Shown here in pieces: positions 14,570 to 21,071 of a stretch of 21,071 bases of DNA (positions are counted from its first letter, which is position 1; the number at the start of each line of letters is the position of its first letter). Both the position numbers and the translations under genes were made by a program. The DNA is from Candidatus Moraniibacteriota bacterium (GTDB lineage: Bacteria; Patescibacteriota; Minisyncoccia; Moranbacterales; GCA-2747515). A model generated the notes under the pieces. The model saw nothing but the letters and a program-made list of their open reading frames with translations. It ran no database searches and was not told the origin of the DNA. The stretch lies in contig JAOZUJ010000008.1 in NCBI GenBank assembly GCA_029938745.1, positions 1 to 21,071 of the forward strand, in the 5' to 3' direction.

Positions 14570-15415
14570 TTATACAGTACTTCTTAATTCTACAATTGCG
14601 CGCGCCTCTGCGACGATTTGCTCAAGTTTATGCCCATGTATACCAGCTTTTTTCAAAACATCCTGTTTTGATTCCACCTCACGACACAATATCAATCCAT
14701 CATGCAAAATACGATCCTTCTGACCTTTTGTTAATTTTGTAATTGCAGTAACTGGATGTAGTCCTGTCTTATCAATTAACTCTGCCAAACTTCTTCCCTT
14801 TGGATATCTCCAGCTCATAAGTTCTATGTCAACACACTTTGCATATGCCACTGCTTGCGATGTAAATTGTGTATTTGTTACAACCCATAGCTTATGAAAA
14901 TGTTTATCCCTGCCTTCATGTATATCATTCCAACGTGCCTGAATATCATCAAAACGCGCTTTCATGTACAAAATTGTTTGTACATCACTTTTATATCCCA
15001 ACTTATTATGAAACTTACATTCAAATACAAAGTGCCTTTCATCTTTATAACCAATAACATCAATCTCATGTGTAATACATTTTCCACGTATAGTACGATT
15101 TGTACTTGTTTTGTATCCACGCGCATCAAGTAACCGTGCAACAAATTGCTCAAAAGGATAGCCACTGGGACCGAGTGCTTTCAATGCTCTTTTGAGATTG
15201 TACCTCGCTGCTGTTGGACGATATTTTTTCTTAAGTTTTTGATACGCAATTTTATGTACGTCAACTGTTGTTGTAATATCTTGCTCCTGTGCAACCTCCG
15301 ACGCGATCTCTGCAGCTATCGTTGCATCAATGCCAGCTCGCTCAATAGACCGTTGCAACTTTTCCAAAGAAAATGATTCCACGTCTCCAGTTGTTTTTTT
15401 AATTTTTTTACTCAT
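14570..15415 (-). CDS. ATP-cone / restriction-endonuclease-like (Mrr-type) fusion protein
   Basis: A 281-residue cytoplasmic protein. Residues about 4-84 resemble an ATP-cone, the (d)ATP-sensing module of ribonucleotide reductases and NrdR (FSLEKLQRSIERAG ... VHKIAYQKLKKK ... ARYNLKRALKALGPSG). The next domain, about 85-205, has the PD-(D/E)xK nuclease core: FEQFVARLLDARGY, HEIDVIG with Asp119, then FECKFH with Glu132 and Lys134. A C-terminal helical region (about 206-281) contains TGLHPVTAITKLTKGQKD. The start at 15415 (MSKKIKKTTGD) is preferred over an in-frame ATG at 15439 that lies inside the preceding gene; even so its ATG overlaps the LOG stop by 8 bases, suggesting translational coupling. 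Nuclease activity controlled by nucleotide binding is inferred; the target is unknown. Confidence 0.85.
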   Translation of the reverse strand: MSKKIKKTTGDVESFSLEKLQRSIERAGIDATIAAEIASEVAQEQDITTTVDVHKIAYQKLKKKYRPTAARYNLKRALKALGPSGYPFEQFVARLLDARGYKTSTNRTIRGKCITHEIDVIGYKDERHFVFECKFHNKLGYKSDVQTILYMKARFDDIQARWNDIHEGRDKHFHKLWVVTNTQFTSQAVAYAKCVDIELMSWRYPKGRSLAELIDKTGLHPVTAITKLTKGQKDRILHDGLILCREVESKQDVLKKAGIHGHKLEQIVAEARAIVELRSTV

Positions 15416-16163
15416 CAGTTTTTTCCATACATGAATCAATTAAATCACACGCTTCTTCAGCCGTATCTACTAAATGAAATAAGTCCATATCTTCTTCCAT
15501 AATTGCTCGATTTTTTCCCCAGACAACCCCTCGTATCCAATCAAGTAGTGGACCCCAATATTCTTTATTTATCAAAATAATAGGAACTGGCCTTGTTTTT
15601 TTTGTTTGGATTAATGTGACCATTTCAAAAAATTCATCAAGCGTTCCAAATCCGCCTGGGAAAAAGATATACACCTGTGATGCAAAAGATAAAATTACTT
15701 TACGAGAAAAAAAGAAATCAAATGATTCCGAATCCGTAATATACGAATTTTTCCGCTCTGTAATTTTATGATGTGGCAAATTAATATTGATTCCCACGCT
15801 ACGACCCTCAGCTTCATATGCGCCTTTATTTGCTGCCTCCATGATACCAGGTCCACCACCAGTAAACACTGCAAAATCTTTTTTTGCTAACTTATAAGCC
15901 AATTTTTCTGCCTCTTGATAAACTTCATTATCAAATCCCATTCTAGCGCTCCCAAAAATACTTGCCGCTTTATCAAATTTTGATAAAAAATCATGACCTT
16001 TTACAAACTCTGACTGAATTTTCAAAATTCTCCACGACAAGCCACTTGCATATTTTTCTGCATCTACTGTGTCTGGTGAAAGAAACTCCTGTTCACGATT
16101 TAATGACACATGCACATCCTTTCCCTTTACTTTAAACACCATCTGCTTATCTTTATCGATCAT
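15408..16163 (-). CDS. LOG-family nucleotide 5'-monophosphate phosphoribohydrolase
   Basis: A 251-residue Rossmann-fold protein of the LOG (Lonely Guy, TIGR00730) family, whose studied members cleave a nucleoside 5'-monophosphate into free base and ribose 5-phosphate. Seen: FGSAR at 70-74, the nucleotide-binding TGGGPGIMEAANKGA at 101-115, the catalytic Arg154 in SRKVILSFA, and the signature PGGFGTLDE (169-177) with catalytic Glu177. An N-terminal extension of about 60 residues precedes the fold. The gene starts 9 bp after the transketolase stop and overlaps the next gene by 8 bases, so it is embedded in an operon. Ribose 5-phosphate is a transketolase substrate, which makes a salvage role plausible. 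The bacterial name (cytokinin activation) should not be taken literally here. Confidence 0.9.
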   Translation of the reverse strand: MIDKDKQMVFKVKGKDVHVSLNREQEFLSPDTVDAEKYASGLSWRILKIQSEFVKGHDFLSKFDKAASIFGSARMGFDNEVYQEAEKLAYKLAKKDFAVFTGGGPGIMEAANKGAYEAEGRSVGININLPHHKITERKNSYITDSESFDFFFSRKVILSFASQVYIFFPGGFGTLDEFFEMVTLIQTKKTRPVPIILINKEYWGPLLDWIRGVVWGKNRAIMEEDMDLFHLVDTAEEACDLIDSCMEKTDE

Positions 16164-16172
16164 ATTTTTTTA

Positions 16173-18023
16173 TTACTTAATTACACTGTGTATACTCTCC
16201 ATAATAGCATCAAAGTCAATCTTTTCATATGTTAATAATTCATCTGGTGAGCCACTGCGTGGCATTTTTTCTACTGACAAATGTATGAAATTTCCACAAA
16301 AATCACCCAATGCATTTTGTACAGCTGTACCAACGCCACCTTCATTATAGTGGTCTTCTACTACAATTATATTATCAATGTCACCAATTATGCTATGTAA
16401 TATTTTTTCATCAATTGGTTTGATAGAGATCATATCAACAACACGAATATAAATATTTTTTATTTTAAGAATTTCATAAGCTTTTAATGCTTCCTGTACT
16501 GTAATACCCGATGCCATCACAACAACCACATCTGCATCATGGCTATGTAAAACCTTTGCTTCACCAAGCTTAAATTCTTCTTTTTTACCATACAACAATG
16601 CCGTTTTTGCACGTGTTGTGCGCACATAAGAAATATCCTCTATGTCTTTTGCCATATGCAACACTTTTTTTGCAGATATAATATCCGACGGGTACAAAAC
16701 TGTACTTCCTAGTAATGCACGAAACATGGCGATATCCCCTAGTCCCATTTGTGATCCTCCATCTTCTCCGATAGAAACCCCCGCATGCGACCCCACAAAT
16801 GTGATATTACTACCACTTAATTGTGCCATACGAATCTGATCATGTGCACGTGTCAAAAACGCCGCAAAAGTTGATACAAATGGTTTATACCCACGACGTG
16901 ATAAGCCAACCGCAACACTTACCATATTTTGCTCCGCAATGAACATCTCAAAAAACCTCTCTGGAAAAAATTCTTTTGCCTTATCAGCTCGCGTTGAATT
17001 ACTTACTTCTGCATCGAGTACAACAATTCGCCGATCTACTTGCATCATTTCCACCAATGCAACACCATATGCGTCACGTGTTGCATATGACTCAGTAATG
17101 TCATATTCTACATCCTCTAAAACATTGGCATGTACAACCGTTTGTACATCTTTTTTACTTTTTTGTGGTTTTTTCAATTGACCACGAATACTAAAATCAA
17201 TATCTCCCAATTCTTTCATTGCTGTAGTAAATTCTTGCTTTGATAGAACTTTTCCATGCCAATCATTTTTATCTTCCAAAAATGAAATACCCTTACCCTT
17301 GTATGTTTTTGCAATGATCATCAAAGGTTTCTTATGCGAGCCTATCATATCCGTATACACACGCGACAACTCTGCAACATCATGTCCATCAACTACAACT
17401 GTGCGCCATCCAAACGCACGTGCACGCTTTGCATATACATCCACATCATGACCAATCATCGTCTCTCCACGCTGTCCTAAGCGATTAACATCCACAATTG
17501 CTACGAGATTACCGAGTTCATAATAATTTGCGATATTCATCGCTTCCCAGACCTGACCCTCTGCCATTTCACTGTCTCCCAGTAACACATAAGTTCTCGC
17601 ATCAGTTTTATCTAATTTTTTTTGCGCTAGAGCAATACCAACACCGACAGACAATCCCTGTCCAAGTGAACCTGTTGCAGCCTCTGTAAATGGAAACCTC
17701 ATTGTTGGGTGTCCCTCTAACTCACTATCAAATTTTCTAAATGTATTCAACTGTTCTGACAAAATTGCATCACACCCAGCCCACAACGCATAAAAGAGTG
17801 GCGATGCATGTCCTTTAGAAAAAATCAGCCGATCATTATCCGCTGAGTGAATATCTCTTGCATCATACCGAAAAACATCAGAATACATTAGTGTACTCAT
17901 AAGCTCCACCGCACTCAAAGATGATGTCGGATGACCGGAGCCAGCAACAGTCGTCATATCCAAAATCCAATATCGTAGTAGTTTATTTATTTTTTCTAAT
18001 TTTTGTATTTGCTTGTTTGACAT
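16173..18023 (-). CDS. tkt: Transketolase (short, animal-type)
   Basis: A thiamine-diphosphate enzyme that moves two-carbon units between sugar phosphates in the non-oxidative pentose phosphate pathway. At 616 residues with both halves fused it is close to the length of the vertebrate enzyme and shorter than E. coli TktA (about 660). Active-site histidines are present at 31 (GSGHP), 72 (GHASP), 105 (GHPTM) and 256 (DWHGK). The diphosphate/metal motif runs GDSEMAEGQ ... VDVN (149-180), and Glu364 (IAEQN) should activate the cofactor. HAGVSIGEDGGSQMGLGD and the terminal LLTYEKIDFD also follow the animal-type clade. It is the first gene of a unit with LOG, the ATP-cone nuclease and MscS. Upstream TATAAT leaves about four bases of leader. 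Function is secure. Confidence 0.96.
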   Translation of the reverse strand: MSNKQIQKLEKINKLLRYWILDMTTVAGSGHPTSSLSAVELMSTLMYSDVFRYDARDIHSADNDRLIFSKGHASPLFYALWAGCDAILSEQLNTFRKFDSELEGHPTMRFPFTEAATGSLGQGLSVGVGIALAQKKLDKTDARTYVLLGDSEMAEGQVWEAMNIANYYELGNLVAIVDVNRLGQRGETMIGHDVDVYAKRARAFGWRTVVVDGHDVAELSRVYTDMIGSHKKPLMIIAKTYKGKGISFLEDKNDWHGKVLSKQEFTTAMKELGDIDFSIRGQLKKPQKSKKDVQTVVHANVLEDVEYDITESYATRDAYGVALVEMMQVDRRIVVLDAEVSNSTRADKAKEFFPERFFEMFIAEQNMVSVAVGLSRRGYKPFVSTFAAFLTRAHDQIRMAQLSGSNITFVGSHAGVSIGEDGGSQMGLGDIAMFRALLGSTVLYPSDIISAKKVLHMAKDIEDISYVRTTRAKTALLYGKKEEFKLGEAKVLHSHDADVVVVMASGITVQEALKAYEILKIKNIYIRVVDMISIKPIDEKILHSIIGDIDNIIVVEDHYNEGGVGTAVQNALGDFCGNFIHLSVEKMPRSGSPDELLTYEKIDFDAIMESIHSVIK

Positions 18024-18033
18024 TTGATGTATT

Positions 18034-18039
18034 ATTATA
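18034..18039 (-). promoter_or_regulatory. -10 box (TATAAT) of the transketolase operon
   Basis: On the minus strand TATAAT ends ten bases before the ATG at 18023, which puts transcription start about four bases upstream of the codon. No Shine-Dalgarno sequence is present. The 78-bp divergent region shares space with the promoter of the small-gene cassette. Confidence 0.5.
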
Positions 18040-18089
18040 TAAAATACACTATCGTCCTTTTACATATACATATTAACACATATTTCACC

Positions 18090-18095
18090 AAGGAG
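18090..18095 (+). promoter_or_regulatory. Shine-Dalgarno (AAGGAG) of small gene 1
   Basis: AAGGAG with a 6-nt gap to the ATG at 18102. It decides that start over the upstream in-frame ATG near 18024, which has no ribosome-binding site. The surrounding TTCACCAAGGAG recurs as TTCACCCAGGAG at 18379-18390. Confidence 0.8.
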
Positions 18096-18101
18096 AAACA
18101 A

Positions 18102-18368
18102 ATGTGTAGCCACTCACAATCTAACGTTTTTGGTACTTTATTCACTGAACAAAACATAACTCGCATTATGCAAATAAATATTATTTGTGCATTATGTGTT
18201 GGGCTCTTTTTTTATGTTGGATTTAGTTCATCACCTCATTTTACCAACATACTTGCTATCAAACTTGGTGTTACTATAGCTGTTACTTTTTTCTTTGGAG
18301 GACTTGCTAATATTGCATCAATAAGATTTATTTTTGGAAAAGCCATAACTGAAAAATTTGATTACTAG
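18102..18368 (+). CDS. Small two-helix membrane protein, unknown function (cassette gene 1)
   Basis: An 88-residue protein I do not recognise. A polar N-terminus of about 22 residues (MCSHSQSNVFGTLFTEQN) precedes two hydrophobic segments, about 23-46 (IMQINIICALCVGLFFYVGF) and 53-78 (ILAIKLGVTIAVTFFFGGLA), and a short basic/acidic tail. It is the first of three small same-strand genes, each with a strong Shine-Dalgarno sequence, ended by a common terminator and divergent from the transketolase operon. Reality of the gene is supported by the ribosome-binding site and hydrophobic pattern rather than by known homologues. Confidence 0.65.
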   Translation: MCSHSQSNVFGTLFTEQNITRIMQINIICALCVGLFFYVGFSSSPHFTNILAIKLGVTIAVTFFFGGLANIASIRFIFGKAITEKFDY

Positions 18369-18414
18369 AATCAATGACTTCACCCAGGAGATGACAAAAA
18401 ATATACAGTTAATT

Positions 18415-18420
18415 GAGGTG
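18415..18420 (+). promoter_or_regulatory. Shine-Dalgarno (GAGGTG) of small gene 2
   Basis: GAGGTG lies 6 nt before the ATG at 18427. An alternative in-frame ATG at 18391 is preceded by AGGAG with no gap, which is too close for normal initiation, so 18427 is preferred. Confidence 0.65.
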
Positions 18421-18426
18421 ACAATA

Positions 18427-18690
18427 ATGCAAATATACAATATTTCTGATGCCGTGAACATGTTTGATTGGAAAGTATACCAATTAAACTTTACTGATGG
18501 CTCAAGTGAGAGAATTGCTTCATTTATTAGCACTGACCTGACTGAGGCAGCACACACTGTTCATATATATAATGGAGACATTGCTACAGCCTATATTGAA
18601 GATGAAGTGGACGAATTTTCTTTTGAAGAATACTTCGGCAAAAAACTTGATGGTCCCATCGAAGATGTGACAAAAGAATACGAAAGTTAA
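18427..18690 (+). CDS. Small acidic soluble protein, unknown function (cassette gene 2)
   Basis: An 87-residue protein without signal peptide or membrane segment; not recognised. It is strongly acidic in its second half (IEDEVDEFSFEEYFG), with predicted beta strands such as WKVYQLNFTDGSSERIASF in the first. It lies between two genes for two-helix membrane proteins, so it could be a cytoplasmic partner of them; this is inference from order only. If translation starts at the alternative ATG at 18391, the product is 12 residues longer. The 58-bp gap after gene 1 carries a near copy of gene 1's ribosome-binding region. Confidence 0.6.
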   Translation: MQIYNISDAVNMFDWKVYQLNFTDGSSERIASFISTDLTEAAHTVHIYNGDIATAYIEDEVDEFSFEEYFGKKLDGPIEDVTKEYES

Positions 18691-18693
18691 CTG

Positions 18694-18699
18694 AGGAGA
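18694..18699 (+). promoter_or_regulatory. Shine-Dalgarno (GAGGAG) of small gene 3
   Basis: GAGGAG lies 6 nt before the ATG at 18706, the same spacing as for the other two cassette genes. Confidence 0.8.
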
Positions 18700-18705
18700 C
18701 TCGCC

Positions 18706-18948
18706 ATGACACAAGAAAATATTAATCAAAAGTTATGCTTTCGTTTTAACACCTTTTGGAGCATTGTCATTGTAATTGCCACTATATTTACTGGTGCATA
18801 CACACTGACAACTATCAAGCAAGTGCTTGGAATCGAGATATTGAGCACTGCAACAAATGCTGAAGTTATGTGGTCTCTTTCACATATCTTATATGGTATT
18901 GCCATTGCAGGCATACTGATGATCACACTCATCCCAAAAAGAAAATAA
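18706..18948 (+). CDS. Small two-helix membrane protein, unknown function (cassette gene 3)
   Basis: An 80-residue protein not recognised by family. A polar, basic N-terminus (MTQENINQKLCFRFN) is followed by a hydrophobic segment at about 18-36 (WSIVIVIATIFTGAYTLTT), a 20-residue linker and a second one at about 57-75 (LSHILYGIAIAGILMITLI), ending in PKRKK-like basic residues. The positive ends place both termini in the cytoplasm. The gene starts 15 bp after the stop of gene 2 and ends 16 bp before a strong terminator, completing the cassette. It is similar in plan, not in sequence, to gene 1. Confidence 0.65.
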   Translation: MTQENINQKLCFRFNTFWSIVIVIATIFTGAYTLTTIKQVLGIEILSTATNAEVMWSLSHILYGIAIAGILMITLIPKRK

Positions 18949-18964
18949 TGTTATTCTATCATGA

Positions 18965-19008
18965 AAAACGGATCAATAGTCAATGTACTATGATCCGTTT
19001 TATTTTTT
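18965..19008 (+). terminator. Rho-independent terminator of the small-gene cassette
   Basis: An 11-bp perfect stem (18965-18975 with 18991-19001) is extended by a 4-bp inner stem after a one-base bulge, with a 6-nt loop, followed by A and six T. The remaining bases to the glutamate dehydrogenase stop at 19080 show no other element. Confidence 0.9.
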
Positions 19009-19079
19009 ATTTACACAAAAGGCAGACACACAGGTCCGCTACTACAATTTTTCATTCTTCATTTTTAATTCTCAATTAT

Positions 19080-20342
19080 TTAAACCCATCCGCGTCCTTC
19101 CATTGCTTGTGTGATCCGTTCAATTGCAAGTACAAATGATGCTTTTCTGTAATCAATATCATATTTTTTTGCTGTGTCATATACATTCTCATATGATTCG
19201 ATCATGATCTCTGCTAGTTTGCGATTTGTCTCACTCTCACTCCACGATGTATTTTGTATATTTTGTGACCATTCAAAATACGATGCTGTCACACCACCTG
19301 CATTTGCCAGTACGTCTGGCACAACTATTACATTATTTTTATATAAAATTTCATCTGCCTCTGGTGTTGTTGGACCGTTTGCCAACTCAATAATTGTTTC
19401 AGCTTTAACATCCGATGCATTCTTCTCCGTAATCTGATTTTCAATTGCTGCTGGAACAAGCACATTGCAATCCATCACAAGCAATTCTTCATTTGTCGCT
19501 TCTTTATATTCTTTACTATCACAGACTGATTTATCACAATAGATCTTTCCTTTTTCTTGTTTTAATTCCAACAACTTATACGGATTGATACACTTACCAT
19601 TTTTACTTACAATTGCTCCGCGTGAATCACTCACGCCAACAATTTTATAACCTGCATCATATGCCAATTGCGCAAAAACATACCCAGCATTTCCAAATCC
19701 TTGAATTGCAATACGTGTTTCTTGTGGTTTTTTATTTGATTGTTCTATTATACGCTCCAATAATGTAAATCCACCACGTGCTGTTGCAGTTGCTCGTGCT
19801 GTAATTCCTCCAATTTCCACGGGCTTACCTGTAAAAGATCCTGGCGATGTATAACCTTTCAAAAGCGAATATTGATCCATCATCCAACCCATGACTTGTT
19901 CATTTGTATAAACATCTGGTGCCGGAATATCAATGTTTGGCCCAATTTCCAAATACAAACCACGAACATACCCTCGACTCAATTCTTGCAATTCCCTTTT
20001 TGATAATTCTTTTGGATTAACTTCTACTCCTCCCTTTGCACCACCATATGGCAATCCCACAACTGCACATTTAATCGCCATCCAAAAAGACAATGCTTTC
20101 ACTTCGTCAATGTCAACTGCTGGATGAAAACGAATTCCACCTTTATATGGACCCCGTGCATTATTATATTGCACACGATAACCCCGAAAAGTTTTTAATT
20201 TTCCATTGTCCATTTTAACAGGAATAGCAATCTCATGAATTCTCTGTGGCTTTTGCAATAATTCCAAAACACCCTCACCAATCTCAACAACGTCTGCAGC
20301 ATTTTGTAATTGTTGCATCGCATTTTCAAATGGATTTTTCAT
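19080..20342 (-). CDS. gdhA: Glutamate dehydrogenase (Glu/Leu/Phe/Val dehydrogenase family)
   Basis: A 420-residue enzyme that interconverts glutamate with 2-oxoglutarate and ammonia using NAD(P)H, linking carbon and nitrogen metabolism. Seen: substrate-binding Lys68 in GPYKGGIRFHP, Lys91 (AIKCAV), catalytic Lys103 in YGGAKGGV and Asp143 in IPAPDVYT; then TGKPVEIGG, the Rossmann motif GFGNAG (215-220) with the acidic residue Asp239 at the end of the second strand, which usually favours NAD; and the closing VPAAIENQIT and NAGGVTASYFEW. Length and order match hexameric 45-kDa enzymes. A TATACT box six bases upstream predicts a leaderless transcript. It lies downstream of the epimerase gene but seems to have its own promoter. 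Coenzyme preference is inferred. Confidence 0.95.
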   Translation of the reverse strand: MKNPFENAMQQLQNAADVVEIGEGVLELLQKPQRIHEIAIPVKMDNGKLKTFRGYRVQYNNARGPYKGGIRFHPAVDIDEVKALSFWMAIKCAVVGLPYGGAKGGVEVNPKELSKRELQELSRGYVRGLYLEIGPNIDIPAPDVYTNEQVMGWMMDQYSLLKGYTSPGSFTGKPVEIGGITARATATARGGFTLLERIIEQSNKKPQETRIAIQGFGNAGYVFAQLAYDAGYKIVGVSDSRGAIVSKNGKCINPYKLLELKQEKGKIYCDKSVCDSKEYKEATNEELLVMDCNVLVPAAIENQITEKNASDVKAETIIELANGPTTPEADEILYKNNVIVVPDVLANAGGVTASYFEWSQNIQNTSWSESETNRKLAEIMIESYENVYDTAKKYDIDYRKASFVLAIERITQAMEGRGWV

Positions 20343-20348
20343 ATATTT

Positions 20349-20354
20349 AGTATA
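20349..20354 (-). promoter_or_regulatory. -10 box (TATACT) of glutamate dehydrogenase, leaderless
   Basis: On the minus strand TATACT is followed by exactly six bases and the ATG at 20342, so +1 should be the A of the start codon. No -35 match: the GC-rich palindrome at 20359-20378 occupies that region. Confidence 0.5.
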
Positions 20355-20358
20355 TTAG

Positions 20359-20378
20359 TCTGCCTGCCGGCAGGTAGA
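20359..20378. repeat. GC-rich palindrome between epimerase and glutamate dehydrogenase genes
   Basis: A perfect 12-bp palindrome CCTGCCGGCAGG (20363-20374) extends outward by three further pairs after one G-T mismatch. It stands out in a region that is otherwise about three-quarters A+T. It could end the epimerase transcript or stabilise it, or be a dispersed repeat; only one copy is in this window. Confidence 0.6.
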
Positions 20379-20408
20379 TAATTAATGAATAATATGTTAG
20401 AAACTTTA

Positions 20409-21044
20409 TTATTTCTCTTTTATTACACTTCCTAACTCATGATATGCCTTCGCCACATTATCAGTGCCAAAAATTGCACTGCCGACGCCAGTCGCGTCAA
20501 CGCCAAGTTCCTTTGCTTTTGTAATTGTATCACTATCTATCCCACCATCAACTGAGATCCATATATCTGTTCGCCGTTCTCGTACATACGTAACTTTATC
20601 AAGCATCGCCGGCAAAAACTCTCCACCCTGCACACCTGGCACAACTGTCATAATTTGCACAGCATCAATCTCATCAATATATGCAAACACATCTTCCACT
20701 GGTGTTTGTGGTGACAAAACGATTCCCTTTGTAAAATCATACGGATCCATTTCTTGTAAAACATGTGATGGACTTTCTACTTCGCCTAAATGAAAATACA
20801 CACGACTTGCACCAAGTGTACTGCAAGCATCTAAATATTTCTCTGGTTCCGTTGTCATGAGATGCACCTCCACCAAAAAATCATCAACATGACCTACGAG
20901 ATCATGTAGATCAAAAGTTGTGTCTTCTGTCATAGTGCTATCAGCAAAATCAATTTGAATCCATTCTGATTCACCACGTAATTGTTTTATCTTATCTAAT
21001 ACTTTTTCACTATCATTTGATAGTACTGCTGGGATAATTAACAT
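20409..21044 (-). CDS. rpe: Ribulose-phosphate 3-epimerase, divergent
   Basis: A 211-residue TIM-barrel enzyme of the family that interconverts ribulose 5-phosphate and xylulose 5-phosphate. Recognisable: IIPAVLSND with Ser9, IDFAD with Asp32, VEVHLMTTEP with metal-binding His61, GIVLSPQTPVED, IMTVVPGVQGGEF in place of the usual MTVNPGFGGQ, and ISVDGGID with catalytic Asp166 and phosphate-binding glycines; the last phosphate loop is GVGSAIF. The first metal ligand, normally His two residues before Asp32, is Gln30. Several motifs are off consensus, so a related sugar-phosphate epimerase cannot be excluded. The ATG at 21044 is preferred over TTG at 21050. The transketolase nearby supports the pentose phosphate role. 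Confidence 0.82.
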   Translation of the reverse strand: MLIIPAVLSNDSEKVLDKIKQLRGESEWIQIDFADSTMTEDTTFDLHDLVGHVDDFLVEVHLMTTEPEKYLDACSTLGASRVYFHLGEVESPSHVLQEMDPYDFTKGIVLSPQTPVEDVFAYIDEIDAVQIMTVVPGVQGGEFLPAMLDKVTYVRERRTDIWISVDGGIDSDTITKAKELGVDATGVGSAIFGTDNVAKAYHELGSVIKEK

Positions 21045-21071
21045 AACCAATAATTAAAAGGGGTAACGTTA

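Noticed and set aside
18964..19079. Inverted or transposon end in the AT-rich spacer before the gdh stop
   Set aside because: Beyond the cassette terminator I see only low-complexity AT-rich sequence with no matching end elsewhere in the window.

Overview
The window is AT-rich, densely coded DNA, most likely from a member of the Candidate Phyla Radiation (Patescibacteria, Parcubacteria-like). This is inferred from compact genes, many starts with no Shine-Dalgarno sequence and -10 boxes almost touching the ATG, small proteins, and the mix of products: a short ATP-cone nuclease, a single-domain GIY-YIG protein, VanW, and multi-domain FN3 membrane proteins. TGA behaves as a stop in the genes read here, so code 25 is not indicated. 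No gene-free stretch exceeds about 300 bases. No CRISPR array, rRNA or insertion sequence with a recognisable transposase was seen.

Left part (1-5640): a minus-strand pair (DedA-type membrane protein, then an alpha/beta hydrolase) ends in a hairpin terminator. It is divergent from a LysM/lytic transglycosylase gene whose -10 box sits exactly where a leaderless transcript would start. A shared bidirectional terminator separates that gene from a 756-residue membrane protein with FN3 repeats on the opposite strand.

Middle left (5700-6363): the most unusual locus. A promoter is followed by a 22-nt piece identical to the 5' end of tRNA-Glu, a 30-nt double hairpin, a GIY-YIG endonuclease gene, one complete tRNA-Glu(TTC), a second 30-nt double hairpin, a 19-nt piece identical to the tRNA 3' end, and a terminator. 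The two double hairpins differ by compensatory base pairs and lie exactly at breaks in tRNA sequence.

Centre (6364-13458): an ECF sigma factor is divergent from tsaD, which carries an in-frame perfect palindrome near its 5' end. It is followed by valS with a PrsW-like membrane protease gene, a small heat-shock protein with its own consensus promoter and GC-rich terminator, and a secreted VanW-domain protein.

Right (13465-21044): a minus-strand operon encodes transketolase, a LOG-type nucleotide phosphoribohydrolase, an ATP-cone/restriction-endonuclease-like protein and an MscS channel. A divergent plus-strand cassette of three small unknown genes follows, each with a clear Shine-Dalgarno sequence, unlike the rest of the window. 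Glutamate dehydrogenase and ribulose-phosphate 3-epimerase are on the minus strand. Transketolase, epimerase and the LOG enzyme (which would release ribose 5-phosphate from nucleotides) could together connect nucleotide salvage to the non-oxidative pentose phosphate pathway; this link is inference.
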